Notes under the pieces: model-generated
The model's input: only the letters and a program-made list of their open reading frames with translations
What the model was told of the DNA's origin: nothing
Database searches by the model: none
Shown: positions 1 to 10,927 of the stretch, piece by piece
Position numbering within the stretch: position 1 is the stretch's first letter
How the letters are laid out: each line of letters begins with the position of its first letter
From: Gryganskiella cystojenkinii
Taxonomy: Eukaryota; Mortierellomycota; Mortierellomycetes; Mortierellales; Mortierellaceae
Direction: 5' to 3'
NCBI GenBank assembly: GCA_015852425.1
Contig: JAAAIG010000011.1
Coordinates: forward strand, 57,493-95,781
DNA: 38,289 nucleotides
Position numbers and translations under genes: made by a program

Positions 1-379
1 TCAAGCATGCATACCCCTTGGTTCCTGAAAATGGTAACAAGGTTCCAACGTCCGAAATTTTCCAAAAAATGGTATACTCCAGTAGCGGCGGACATCCTCT
101 CACCTTTTTGACATAAATGAACAGCACAATAGTTAAGGTCTGAATCCAACCGCCCGCTGATGTAAAATACATATGAAAAACTTTTAATAAAAATGTCTAA
201 AACAACAAAACGAATGCATGCATTTCTCCGGACCTGGTATCCACCGCGGCTTTACGGCAGAACTCATATCAAACAACAACCTATTTTCCTGGAAGTTGAG
301 TTTTTTTACTTCTTCTCCTTATCCTCCTTCCTACAAAGATTAAAAAAGTTTTAAAAATACAAGGGAGGTAAGACGGCTG
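1..379. other. 3' flank of PHB2, no gene seen
   Basis: This A/T-rich sequence lies downstream of the minus-strand prohibitin gene and should hold its 3' UTR. I see no coding exon, tRNA-like fold or repeat in it. The window edge cuts whatever gene lies further left. Confidence 0.5.
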
Positions 380-1833
380 TCATGATAAAACACATTCATC
401 CATCGGGTTTAACTTTTTGTATACGTACTTTGGCTCGCTGACGTTCAACAACAAGGTGTCAGCATCCAACATGACGCGGTTAGAAGAGTGAGAGATGATA
501 GAAGCAATCTCGCGGGCAACCTCAATCTTTCTGAGCTCAATGAAACCAGGCTTGTTCTTGATGGCTATTTTATCGCAATCAAACGATCAAAGTTAAAGAT
601 TGTTAGTCGAGATGCAAACACATTCAGTATCTTCTTTCGCAGCCCTTGCAAATCAGCAAGGTTCCTGAATCTAAAAAAACGTACCATCACCGAGAAGCTC
701 AGCAGAGCGGGCCTCTCCCTCAGCCTTAACAATGATGGACTGTTTCTCCTGAATGGCACGGTCGACGACGAAAGCAGCACGCTGGGCCTCCTGCTGGGCA
801 ATCTGCTTGGCCTCAACAGCCTGGGTGAACTCGGGCGAGAAGGCCATATGGACGATCGAGACATCGTCCAAGACAATGTTGAAACGGGCAGCACGCTTGA
901 TCAAGTTTTCACGAACCAAACGGGAGACACGGTCACGCTGGGTAATGAGTTGAGAGGCGTTGAACTGAGCGACGACAGACTTGGAGACCTCGTTAATGAT
1001 CGAGGGCAAGACACGCTCGTCGTAATCCTGTCCCAAAGTACGGTAGATCTCGGCAAGGTCGTTGACACGGGGGCGAGACAAGACACGAACAGTGATGTTG
1101 ACCATTTGCAAATCTATTCCCCCCACATAGAAATTGTACACAACGTTAGGAGAGGGCCTAGAAGACGAAAGACATGGTGGTATGTCCATGATGTAGAGAC
1201 AAATCAAAGACACATCCTGAAGCAATATCCTATGCGTTCCGGAGTTTCGAGGTGATCCTTTGGTCCCGATTCGCTCCTATTGTTCGTGTACAAACATACC
1301 CTTGGTTCCGGTCAAGGAGGCAACGTTTCTGGGCTTGGCACGAACATCATAGATAATGGGGGTCTCGACCCAGGGGATGACAAAATGGGTTCCTTCGTTG
1401 TAGATCTCCTTCTGGACACCAAAGACACGGGAGTACTTGACAGCACGGTGACCTCCGTCAACTAATTGGTTGGTGGCAGCAAAAAACGAATGAAAACAGC
1501 AATCAAAAGTTAGATCAGGCAACTTCTCGCATGCCTTTGAATCATTTTGCTCGATTCGGCCGCAGGGGAGGCCGAGTCAGCACTTCATTCAATCATGTTC
1601 CTCTGGAGGATGGAGGATAAGGATAGACTGTTTCTGTTGTTGATGCTCGCTCTTCCTTGGTTCCTGCGCTGTTCTGATTTGTTTGGTGGCATGGTGTGTT
1701 TACCGTTGAAGAGGGAAGCGTTGAGACCGTAGCCGAGAGCACCAAGGGTGATCAAGGCACCGGCACCGCCGGCAATGCCCTTTCCGCTGCCCTGGGGGAA
1801 AATACCGCCGAGTCTGTTGAAAACCTGAGCCAT
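380..1833 (-). CDS. phb2: Prohibitin-2 (PHB2), 4 exons, 301 aa
   Basis: Exons on the minus strand are 1833-1704, 1461-1300, 1113-685 and 564-380; they join to 906 nt. The product matches prohibitin-2 rather than prohibitin-1: N-terminus [10 protein letters not shown] with a Gly-rich hydrophobic anchor (about residues 18-42), then [17 protein letters not shown], the PHB/SPFH core with [14 protein letters not shown] and [11 protein letters not shown], and the coiled-coil segment [15 protein letters not shown]. The length is close to human PHB2 (299 aa). In the known family, PHB2 pairs with PHB1 in ring complexes of the mitochondrial inner membrane that hold m-AAA proteases and support cristae and mitophagy. 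All introns have GT-AG ends: two have GTAnG donors and exon 1 ends before GTAAAC. The last residues after YVYKK are the least certain, because another small intron could change the tail. The gene shares its promoter with the SmB gene. Confidence 0.95.
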
Positions 1834-1937
1834 TGTGGGATATGGGAGATGTGAGGGAGTAGAGAGGAAGGTGGGTGATCAATTGAATGGCATTTATTCA
1901 ATGTCCAAGGACGGGGACCCATAGTTCCGAGGTCCAG

Positions 1938-1945
1938 TCACGTGA
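1938..1945. promoter_or_regulatory. Palindromic E-box TCACGTGA
   Basis: This is a perfect 8-bp palindrome containing CACGTG, about 105 bp upstream of the PHB2 start codon. CACGTG with a flanking T/A is the core bound by Cbf1/USF-type bHLH factors, which in yeasts also control respiratory genes. Binding here is untested. Confidence 0.4.
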
Positions 1946-2145
1946 TTATTTGTTTGGGCCAGATCAACCATTTCGACTCTCTATTGCAAAGATTCGACGG
2001 TGGCGATGAACATAGACATGAATCACAATGATGACAGCAAGAGGTATCATGGCCAGGGAGGTGGGTTTAGTTGACGAGATCCTCACTCACAGTCCGCTGG
2101 GGAGATCATTTGTTGCCATGAGTCCATCTCGCAAGGAGAATATGA

Positions 2146-2153
2146 TGACGTCA
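2146..2153. promoter_or_regulatory. CRE palindrome TGACGTCA
   Basis: This is a perfect copy of the CRE/ATF site, about 170 bp upstream of the SmB start codon in the shared promoter. It is the classical bZIP (Atf1/CREB) target. Function here is inferred from the consensus. Confidence 0.4.
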
Positions 2154-2321
2154 CTATCCAGTTTTCTGGCGGTGGATGGTGGCGGCGCGATCAAGATTTG
2201 AGAGAGGGGATTGTGAGGCATCCCCTCGTTTTGCATTTGTGCTTTTGACCTTCAACAACCTCCTCTCGACCAAAAGGAGACTGTCCATCCACATTCGTAC
2301 CATATACACAAGTCCATCACC

Positions 2322-3622
2322 ATGGTAAGTGCGTCTACTGCCATCTCACGATTGTTCTCTCCTCCCTGTTTTGTTAGACGCGATAGCAAGGCTCATCGAT
2401 CAAGAATCGAGGCATTCAATCACACAAACAAGACATCTAGGAACAAGCACTGTCACTATGGACTTTGGAGGCTCTCCCTGGTCCAGGATCCACACACATT
2501 ATGTCAGGAGGCATTTATTGAAGACTTGCGGGACATGTCCCACCTTGGACCCGCCAGTCATTGACAGCCATTATGATCGACGACCAGCTCTCCAGGAGAA
2601 TCAGCTTTTTATTTTGAGGAGACACATTGACTGACGCCGCTGTTGTTTTTTGCTATGCTTGTTTGTATAGGCGATCTCAAAAAACTCGAAAATGATGAAC
2701 CTGATCAACTTCAGGCTCAGGATCACATTGACGGATTCCCGCGTCTTGACCGGGCAGATGCTGGCCTTTGATAAGCACATGAACCTGGTCCTCGCCGACT
2801 GTGAAGAGTTCAGGAGAGTCAAGCCCAAGGCAGGAGCAAAGGCAACAGCACAGGAGCAAAAGAGAACCCTTGGACTCGTCATTCTCCGTGGAGAGATGAT
2901 TGTCAGTTTGAGCGTCGATGGTCCTCCCCCACCAAGCGCTGAGGATCAGAAGGCTCGTATTTCTCAGGTAAAGGCTTGTTCCTTTCTATGAAGGCTTTGA
3001 CTTTTCGACAGGAAAAACAGCTTCGTGAGGATATATATTCTAATGAGGCCATGACTGACTCTTTCTTGTTGATCGTACCAGTTGTCTGCCGGATCAGGAG
3101 TGGCAGCACCTGCAGGACGTGGTATGCCCGTAGTTCCAGGAGCAGCCCCTGGATTGACTGGACCAGTGCGTGGAGTCGGTGGACCTGCCCCCGGAATGAT
3201 GCTTCCCCGTGGACCCGCTGCTGCAGCGCCACCAATGTCATACGGTCGTGGTATTCCCCCACCCGGCGGTATGCCCCCACATGGTATGCCTCCAGTCGGT
3301 TTCCGTCCTATGGGTCACCCTCCTGGTATGCCTGGTATGGCTCCTCCCCCTGGTTTCAGACCCATGGGTCCCCCCGGTGCCGGTGGTCCTCCTCCTGGAT
3401 TCCGTCCCGGAATGCCCCCAGGCGGTTTCCCTCCAGGTTTTCCCCCTGGCCCCCCTCCTCCAGGGTAAGTTTTTTGTCCATCATTACATGATTTGCGGAG
3501 AGATTCGATTGCTAAAACTGTTTTTTTTTTTTTACTTTTCGTTTATCTTATATAGTTTCCAGGGCCCTCCTCCTGGTTTCCGTCCTGGCCCACCCCCTGG
3601 CTACCCAAGACCTCCCCAATGA
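2322..3622 (+). CDS. smb1: Sm-B core snRNP protein, 4 exons, 249 aa
   Basis: Exons are 2322-2324 (only the ATG), 2671-2967, 3082-3464 and 3556-3622; they join to 750 nt. Residues 2-90 form the Sm fold: the Sm1 motif contains FRLRITLTDSRVLTGQMLAF and DKHMNLVLADCEEFRR, and Sm2 contains GLVILRGEMIVSL. The C-terminal half is a proline/glycine/methionine tail with repeated GFRPG, PPPG and GMPP units, as in SmB/B' (human 240 aa). It carries TGPVRGVGGP, a segment shared with human SmB. The protein is part of the heptameric Sm ring on U1, U2, U4 and U5 snRNAs. The first intron, directly after the start codon, is 346 nt; the start is fixed by the donor ATG|GTAAGT and the phase-0 acceptor TATAG at 2670. 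An AATAAA lies 50 bp past the stop. Confidence 0.95.
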
Positions 3623-4159
3623 TCACACTGAATTGAAAAAAGAGCTAGGAGAGAAGTGACCATTGGACCATAATAAATTTCTGTATTTTGCCTTTTGCTT
3701 TTTTGGCGACCCCAAAAAACTAATTCGGAAAATGTCAGTTGGGATTTGGATGACAGCAATAGTATTAACAACAATAACAGCCACAAAAAATTTCTTGGCC
3801 TTGGTCCCTTGCTCTCACACGAACGGTATCCTACCTAGGTGGGACCAGGATGCTTGATACCTGATTCTGGTTCGAACGGTTGTCCTTTTGATGGATTCTC
3901 TTTCTTCACGACGAGAGGGGAAGATTCTCACATCTAATGCTTTCTGTACCATGGCGCGGGTGCAAGGGGCAGTCGCGTGTGGGCGAGTGAGATCAAAATG
4001 CTGGTGTGACAGAGCACACACACACAGAGGGAGGAGTCTGCAATGACCCTACTCCTTGGGCCTGAATGTATTTTTTACTTTTTTGTTTTTCCTTCTTATT
4101 TTCATACTCCATTCAATGAGTCTTCGACCCCTTCTCTATCAGCATTTTTTGACTCCACA
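3623..4159. other. Intergenic, SmB 3' end and next promoter
   Basis: About 540 bp separate two plus-strand genes. The first 60 bp contain the SmB poly(A) signal. The last 110 bp are pyrimidine-rich and look like a 5' leader. An in-frame ATG at 4043 lies in this leader, but the residues it would add (FYFFVFPSYF and similar) look like translated pyrimidine-rich UTR. I see no RNA gene. Confidence 0.45.
3672..3677 (+). terminator. Poly(A) signal of SmB
   Basis: AATAAA lies 50 bp downstream of the SmB stop codon, at the usual position for a fungal 3' end signal. Confidence 0.5.
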
Positions 4160-6919
4160 ATGACACCTTCTTATAATCATCCACTCCCACCTCTTCCGCC
4201 TTTGCAGCACACCCAATCCCCTGTCTCCTCTCCAATAGAACCGACTACGCCCAGACATGAGTCCCTTCATGATTTAGTCCATCCAGATCAACCCAAATTG
4301 ATGCGACCGTCCATAGAGCTGGTCTTTCATGGTTTTCAGGCGATCGTGAGCGTGTACGCGCTCTGTACCATTCTCAAGACCATCAGCTTTCAAATCTCTC
4401 AATCATACTTTTCGGGAACGGCCTGGTTCCTTTTCCTTGCCAACTATGCCTCACTCCATATGGCTGTTAGCTATCTGGTCCTGGCGTGGTGGTCTCGGCA
4501 ACCCAGCTTTCAGGACGAGATCGCCTCGACAATTCACGATCAGGACCTCGCCCGACAACTTGCCTCTGCACCAAACCAACCTTTACCTCCGACTCTTCCT
4601 CTCTGTCCATCCAAAGTCACACGTTACGCCGTCTTTTTGCTCTCGCCCCGTTCTCGCGTTTGGCTTTTACTATCCCTGGTAGGGTTCACCATGCTGGCGT
4701 CGATCGTTCAAGCGTACAAGATCCGCCGTGGAACCAATTGTACTCTTTACGTGGATGCATTACACCAATTCTGTCTGACAACCAGACGTGCCGTCGGGTC
4801 CGGATTCATGGCCAGCGTACTCTGGCTTGGCTGGTCCATCTTTTGGTTCCTGATCACGTTCTACAAGAGGTCAAAGAAGGAGCTCAAGCCCGCTCAGGAG
4901 TTCAACATGACGACTAGGATCCGAGACAGGACGTCAAAGATCTGGACCCAAGCAGTAGAGGCTGCGAATAAGAATTGGGTTGGTCCCTTATCGTCGGGAC
5001 CCGAGAGTACCATGCCCAGCCATCATATCACGTCGAATAATAGTAACAAGGCCACGCGAGAAAGAACCTCAACTCAGTTCCGTGACGAAGCTCTTCCGGA
5101 CGTACCCATCCACCAACTACAACACCAGCAGCAACAACAGTCTCAGCCTCCACAACAACATCTCGACACTGAAAATCTCACCCCGGCGACACCCCAGAAT
5201 GAAATTTTAACCGCCTCAAGGATTTCCATGAGATCTCTTCAAGCACAGCTACAACTCCACTCTGATCCCGAACCTGGGTCCGGGTCCGTCTTGCAACACC
5301 TAGACGTAGGCCCTCCTGTGCCACCCAAGGACATTAAAGGCAAAGGGGTCGTCCCTGGAGGTATGGGCTCGACAAGAAATCTCTCCTCAGTATCGACCGA
5401 GCGGCTAATTGTCGACATTGAAAGAACAGTCGCGGCAGGCACATCATCAGGCACAGGAAGCTCAAGTCAAACGGTGCTTAAGAGCGCATACCTCGAGACA
5501 TATAGCCAGAGCTCCAAGACGAGCCCGATGTTGTTATCCCCTGTCGCAGATCAATCGACAAGGTTACGAGATCATGCTAAGGTCTTCTCCAGATCTCGAA
5601 GCACCGCCAGTTTGAGGGATTCGACCGCGGCTTTGAGAAAGATCAGTCAGGAGAGCATCAACACCATCTCGTCTGTTTCCACGCAAGCCAGGCAAATGTC
5701 CATGTCGAGAGGCGAGATGGGCTACATGGGTAACAGAACCTTGAAGGCCCTTCAGTCTCCGAACGAAGCTCTGACGCCTCGGTCAACCTCGATGGGCAAC
5801 ATCGCAGCCTATGCTGCTGCCGCAACTGCATCGGCACCGCCGGTCAAGGGGTCTATCGAAAATGAACGACATCTCGATGAGCAATTGCGAGCTCTTCGAA
5901 CACGATCGTACAGCATAAACAGTCTGTCGGGATTCCACGAGGACATATTCCGCCCCGAGGCTGTTCCGAATTCATCTCCGCGACCGAACAACAACAACAA
6001 CAACAACAGCAGCAGCAATAACAAAGTCAGTAGTCCAGGATTCCTTTCGTCCTCAGTCTCGTCCCCTGCACTGGATGCGATCCGAAGATCTTCCATTGGA
6101 ATCAAAAATGCTTTGGCTACGTTTGTCTTGACACCCGACAACTTATCGGAGTCTTCAGGTTCCTCGACCTACTCCCTATCCACATCAGAATCGTCCTCGA
6201 CGCTGCAGGAGATGAACCTCAGCAGTCCAGCCGCCAGTCAGAGTCAGAGTCAGAGTCAGAGTCGGAGTCAGAGCCTAGGTCGAAGTACGTTCGTTCCATT
6301 GACACTCACGATGGATACGGAACCACTGGGAGATAGTCCCTTGTTTACGCCAGAGGATAGACAGGCGCAAAAGGAACATCAGCGAATCGTCCTGTCATTT
6401 GATACAAAGGGATCGTTCCGCCCCCGAACTGGTTCGACTTCGTCCTCAAGAAGCAACAATTCCATGGTAACACTTGGTCAGAGTCCCAACTTGCCTTCTC
6501 AACCAGATGATTCCTCTATAGCATCATCAAGACCGACTTCGACCATCACAGCAGCACCTTTCGTTACGGCTAAAGATATCGAGGATACCTCCTATGCTGC
6601 CGTGCTGACAAAAGCCGATAAAGAAAAGCTGTCCAAATACCGGTCGGGTCAATTTCCGTATCCACCTCCACCGCCGGTCTCACCCACGGGCACGTCATTC
6701 TCCAGGGCTCAATGGGATTCTGCCGATCTTGCCGCTAAACTCGTGACAAAAGCGACTACCGCGCCAACAACGGATATTATAGCTCGAACTGCGCGCATGC
6801 ATGACGACGTTGGGAAGGATGGGTTCCGGAAGCAAAAGCCCACAAAGAACATTCTACAAAAGACTGGCCAGAACGAACGGCGGAGGATCGACAATGTCCC
6901 TATTTCAATAGTGAGCTGA
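4160..6919 (+). CDS. Four-pass membrane protein with long Ser-rich tail
   Basis: This is a single-exon gene of 919 aa. I chose the ATG at 4160 because the protein proper (MTPSYNHPLPPLPP) starts there; an in-frame ATG at 4043 is possible. Hydrophobic segments lie at about residues 53-75, 84-112, 167-190 and 214-235. This gives a compact four-helix block reminiscent of MARVEL or SUR7/Pali-type membrane proteins, but I cannot assign a family firmly. The loop between helices 3 and 4 has two Cys. From residue 240 on, the chain is disordered and rich in Ser, Thr, Pro, Gln and Asn, with a run of seven Asn and an (SQ)n stretch encoded at 6234-6275. It has many Ser/Thr-Pro sites and basic RSxS motifs that would suit kinase regulation. 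A cell-cortex or plasma-membrane role is only a guess. Confidence 0.8.
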   Translation: MTPSYNHPLPPLPPLQHTQSPVSSPIEPTTPRHESLHDLVHPDQPKLMRPSIELVFHGFQAIVSVYALCTILKTISFQISQSYFSGTAWFLFLANYASLHMAVSYLVLAWWSRQPSFQDEIASTIHDQDLARQLASAPNQPLPPTLPLCPSKVTRYAVFLLSPRSRVWLLLSLVGFTMLASIVQAYKIRRGTNCTLYVDALHQFCLTTRRAVGSGFMASVLWLGWSIFWFLITFYKRSKKELKPAQEFNMTTRIRDRTSKIWTQAVEAANKNWVGPLSSGPESTMPSHHITSNNSNKATRERTSTQFRDEALPDVPIHQLQHQQQQQSQPPQQHLDTENLTPATPQNEILTASRISMRSLQAQLQLHSDPEPGSGSVLQHLDVGPPVPPKDIKGKGVVPGGMGSTRNLSSVSTERLIVDIERTVAAGTSSGTGSSSQTVLKSAYLETYSQSSKTSPMLLSPVADQSTRLRDHAKVFSRSRSTASLRDSTAALRKISQESINTISSVSTQARQMSMSRGEMGYMGNRTLKALQSPNEALTPRSTSMGNIAAYAAAATASAPPVKGSIENERHLDEQLRALRTRSYSINSLSGFHEDIFRPEAVPNSSPRPNNNNNNNSSSNNKVSSPGFLSSSVSSPALDAIRRSSIGIKNALATFVLTPDNLSESSGSSTYSLSTSESSSTLQEMNLSSPAASQSQSQSQSRSQSLGRSTFVPLTLTMDTEPLGDSPLFTPEDRQAQKEHQRIVLSFDTKGSFRPRTGSTSSSRSNNSMVTLGQSPNLPSQPDDSSIASSRPTSTITAAPFVTAKDIEDTSYAAVLTKADKEKLSKYRSGQFPYPPPPPVSPTGTSFSRAQWDSADLAAKLVTKATTAPTTDIIARTARMHDDVGKDGFRKQKPTKNILQKTGQNERRRIDNVPISIVS
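6234..6275 (+). repeat. Tandem AGTCAG repeat coding for (SQ)n
   Basis: A short tandem array of the hexamer AGTCAG, with one AGTCGG variant, sits inside the membrane protein gene and encodes alternating Ser-Gln. Because the unit is six bases, length changes keep the frame. Confidence 0.8.
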
Positions 6920-7754
6920 AGAGAGCACGAATGATACCATTGATAAAAGATTGGCCTACTATCAGAGAACGAAAACGAAGCGAAGGAACGGGGTCAAAAA
7001 GGCGAATGTGTTTGGTGTCGGTGTTGTGTGTGTGTTACTTTGCTGCGCATGGCTTCGCTTTTGTCCTCTTTGGCCCAATGAACGGGGAAATGAAGCAAGA
7101 GAGTAAATAGGGAGAATGCACAGGCAACAAAAAAACGTTTCGATCCGTTTTGTGGACATCAATGAGCGAACAAAGCGGAAACAGGAAAGTTGCCCAAGGC
7201 CGCAAAAAAAGAAAATCAATAAGCAAGACCTTGGCTTTGCAGTCGCTCGTCTGGGGTCTTTTCTGATAGGCGTTTCTTTGTGTGGGTTGTGTTTCTCATT
7301 CATTACTCGTCCTGATTCCTCTTCTACTTTGTTCCATTGGCTGTCTTCTCTTTCTCCACTCTCTTTCAATTTCTCACGCTCTCTGTCTCCTTTCATTATT
7401 CCTCTCTCCAGGCATCCCATCCATCTCTCTCTATCCCCCTTGGTCTTTGTCTCACCGCCCGGATTCCTGTATTCCAGCTCTCTCCTCACCTATTTTGTGT
7501 GTTCCCACAGTTTTGTTTTTGCCCGCAACCATCTCCACTGTTGAAGTGCTACTGTTACAACACCTTTTTCTTACTTCCTCCTTCCCCCCCATCATTCACA
7601 TATTCATTTACCCTTGTCATTCTGTCGGTCCCTTCCTTACCTTTTAATCCTGTCGACATAAAGAGAAACAGAAATTGATCAGGGTCCCAGTCCGCCTCTC
7701 GCTGCACCAAAATCGTCCACCGGTCATTCTCCCATCGTGTTGCAGCGAATCCAG
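6920..7754. other. 835-bp intergenic, pyrimidine-rich leader
   Basis: No coding exon is supported here. From about 7270 to 7640 the plus strand is very rich in C and T (TCTCTC runs), as is common in promoters and 5' leaders of this genome. It probably holds the promoter and 5' UTR of the RING protein gene that follows. Confidence 0.45.
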
Positions 7755-10700
7755 ATGCCGCTCGTAGAGACCCTGGAATCCTATTCTAGGGCACTCTACT
7801 TGCCTTTACGAGGATATGTCCGTCGTCCCTTCCAATTTGTCACAGAGTCGATCCGGGAACATGTTCCCAGAGGACTCTGGGATATCCGTAGAGCGATGGA
7901 ACACACTGTCTTGGGATCCTCAAAACTGGTCGGACCCTTTGATGGCTTTATCACCGCAGAGACAACAAGTACCTCGGCCAGCGCCAGTATTCTCAACAAT
8001 AACGGAAGCGGCTTTGGTGGCAGCTTGTCCGGAGCTGCTGCAGTAGCGTCATCAGGGCGATCTAGTCTCGCTGTCGGCGCAGGATCAGCGGCGACTGCAG
8101 CCGCTGCCTCTGGACCCGGAGGAGCTGCAGCGGCGGCGGCCAAGATATTGCAAGTTCAGCCTTCGTTGATCCAGTTCTTTACAAGTCCGTACTGTTTGCT
8201 CCTCTGCTTTCTGGTAAGGACGCACGACAACTACCCAGTTGCAACGAGTATCGGATACAATGCAGAAGACAGGCCATGGTGTAGAAGGAGACGATCAACA
8301 GAGCAGGATAGCAAAGCGAAACGGGACGGGAAAATATCTCGCGAAGGCCAACCTCTCCCGAATCAAACCACCTCTGTTGCTTTTTTTTTGGTACCCTAAT
8401 TTCTCTTGTCTTGTTTTGTGACGATAGAGCATTGTCCTCAACCGCATCAATGCAATTGTTGCACCTAGGAACCCTCACCCCCTAAAGCTCTCTGTCAGAT
8501 TCGCCCTCAAACTCCCGGCACTTTACTTGTTGATGAAGAGTTTTCTGATCACCCTGGCGCTGTTGACTCAGGACCAGCAATCGATCTTGCCTCTCGGCTG
8601 GATGTTGAGCAGTCTCCGGACCTCCTACAACGAATCACACGCACTCTGGTTGAGTTTCATTGCCATGGGCGTATCTTGTACAATTGACTCTTTTATCGCG
8701 AATCTGAACTCGATGGGCAACTCGGAACAGACGATCAACATGCTTGAGTGGGCCATTATGTATCATTTCACTCCATTCGGCAAGGACATCCTGATTATAT
8801 CGTTCGTCCAGATCTGTCAACTCTTGACCCTACAGTTCTTGAGTCTTTCCAGTCGCGGCAAGAATTATCGGTTGGCAGTAACGACTCTTTGGGGGATGGC
8901 GGATCTCTCTCACTTTACTTACGCGATCTATCATCGGTCTGGAACGTATCCCTCGATCCAGCTTTTGACTCGATTGCCCGAGGTCGTCGTTATCTTGATG
9001 GTTTGCGTATCTGTAAGGAAAATGACCTTTGGTGTAAAAATCCATCCAAAAAAAAAAATTGTACTCGACAATCGACACGAGACTTTTTTTTTTCCAAAAA
9101 GGTTTAAACGAACCTAGTGCGGAGCATGCTCACCATGGACTAACACTTTTTTGTTTATTTCGTCTTTTATACTTAGATGGCTCTGCATGCTTTGACATAT
9201 CTCGTCACAGGAGGCAACGTTCGACGACAGATGTTTGAGCCCAATGCGATGCCCAGTCCAGATGAGGAATACTGTCTTGCGGTTTTCAAAGTTGGTCGGG
9301 CTTGTATGGAGGCGACCCGTGGAGTCGGGTTTAAGAACGAAGTCGATGTGGTCGTGGTTCCCTTTGGTACCATACTGGATAGAAAATACGTCCGAGTGTC
9401 GAAACCGTCCAGAGACCCAGCATCCTCACAGCAACATCAACAACAACAGCATCCACAACAGCAGCAGCCACAACAGCAAGAATCGACCTTCACGTTCACG
9501 TTCCCATTCCGAGGCAGTACCGGTACTGTTACTGCTACTACTACTCGCAGGCAACAACAAACCGTGCGGGTACCGCCTTCAGGGCTCGCAAACGAGATGC
9601 AGGATGAAGTCGATGTGCCTGGTCAGAGGAACCGCGTCTCGAGGCGGTTACGACGCTTGTGGGCGATCAAGGCCTTTTGCCTGAGCGCAGTGCGGTTGAT
9701 AGTTGAGGTGACAGTCCGAGGCTATAACAGGATCGTGCCACGGAGGTTCCAACGGTTTGGACCCTCAATTCTCGCGAACCGAATGACAGTCGATGATTAC
9801 CTTCATCTTCGAGCTACGATCGACGCTTTGGAACTGGTACAGCAACAACAGCAGCTGCTCTTTGAGGAACGGATGCGTGTCCAACGTGAGGCCGCCCAGT
9901 TGGATGAGGAGGCAGAGGAAGAGATCTACAAGGATTTCCTTTCCAGGGATTTCAACGAATCAGATGATATCGAGGATGAACTCGACATCGATTATGAGGA
10001 TGAAAAAGAAGACCAAGATGAGTTCGAGAGTACCGATTACGATGACGATGATGACGCATATCAAGAGGAAGAGAGTCGAGGTGGTGAGATCGAGACATTT
10101 GGCATTCGACGGAGGCAAGTCTACGAGGACGAGGAGGAAGACGTGGAATCAACAACTTTCGCTACGGCCGAGGACGAAGTAAGCGGCACTAGTCAAGTGT
10201 CCCTATGGGACTCACTAGGCTCCTTGCAGGATTTCTTGCTCGATACTTCGTTCATGACAATCTTCATGTCTGGTCGACTTCAGGACAAACCCCTCACGCG
10301 GTCACAACACCGCCTGGCTCTGGCGGGCTCGAGAGAGTTTTCGTCTGAACTAGCGACCAGTCGTAGTAATGAAGATGATGATGTGGGCCGTTCAAGGAAG
10401 GGATCCAACACGCAACAAAAGGACGATACGGAAACCAAGACACTGCTGGCAGTGTTGAACCGGTATCGGAAATCGGCCTTGAACACCAGCAAATCGTCTC
10501 TTGACACTTTTTCTTCGTCGTCGTCGTCGCCACCCTCACCGTCAAGTCCTGCGAGTAGCAACGGGATGTCGAACCCACCTCCGCTGTCACAAGTACCCAC
10601 CTCAGACGATGATCCAACAATGTCCAGTCGACTGTTGTGTGTCGTATGCCAATCAGAGCCCAGAGCCGTCCTGCTAAGACCCTGTCGGTGCCTGGCCCTT

Positions 10701-10922
10701 TGTAATGACTGTCGCGAGGTATTAGCCTCACGGGTAAGTATTTTCAACATTGATTCGAGTTTTATTTATTTAAGGAAAAGCAAAACTACTCTTCTGTTTG
10801 CATTAACGAGTTGTTATGTTTTTTCCTCTTTTTTTATGGTTCTCTCTTTCAACCAGCGATTCAAACAGTGCCCGTGCTGTCGCAGCGAAGTTCAAGGATA
10901 CTCAAAAGTGTATCTTCCTTGA
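7755..10922 (+). CDS. Polytopic membrane RING protein, Asi-like E3 ligase
   Basis: Exons are 7755-8213, 8428-9012, 9177-10733 and 10857-10922; they join to 2667 nt and 888 aa. The N-terminus is followed by an Ala/Gly/Ser-rich stretch. About six hydrophobic segments lie between residues 140 and 360 (SPYCLLLCFL, LPALYLLMKSFLITLALL, DILIISFVQICQLLTLQFL, VVVILMVCVS among them). A strongly acidic Asp/Glu region follows (about 595-665), then Ser-rich linkers. The C-terminus is a RING domain from about residue 836: CVVC, then PCRCLALCNDC, then CPCC, ending GYSKVYLP. A Cys stands where RING-HC proteins usually have His. Several membrane segments with a C-terminal RING recall the yeast Asi1/Asi3 ligases of inner nuclear membrane quality control; this is similarity of design, not proven orthology. 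The start is the first in-frame ATG; an AATAAA overlaps the stop region. Confidence 0.85.
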
Positions 10923-10927
10923 ATAAA
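10922..10927 (+). terminator. Poly(A) signal at the RING gene stop
   Basis: AATAAA begins at the last base of the TGA stop codon of the RING gene. If used, it gives a very short 3' UTR. Confidence 0.35.

Larger units (their letters stand above)
1834..2321. promoter_or_regulatory. Divergent promoter of PHB2 and SmB
   Basis: The 488 bp between the two start codons hold no convincing exon. Two palindromic sites stand out: TCACGTGA at 1938-1945 (E-box, bHLH type) and TGACGTCA at 2146-2153 (CRE, bZIP/ATF type). The first is nearer PHB2 and the second nearer SmB. Their use is inference from consensus only. Confidence 0.55.

Noticed and set aside
488..1255. 255-codon open frame on the plus strand
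   Set aside because: It lies opposite the PHB2 exons, whose protein is clearly conserved; this frame is a shadow.
4043..4159. Earlier in-frame ATG for the four-pass membrane protein
   Set aside because: The added residues translate a pyrimidine-rich leader (many Phe/Ser); the ATG at 4160 begins the plausible protein. It remains possible.
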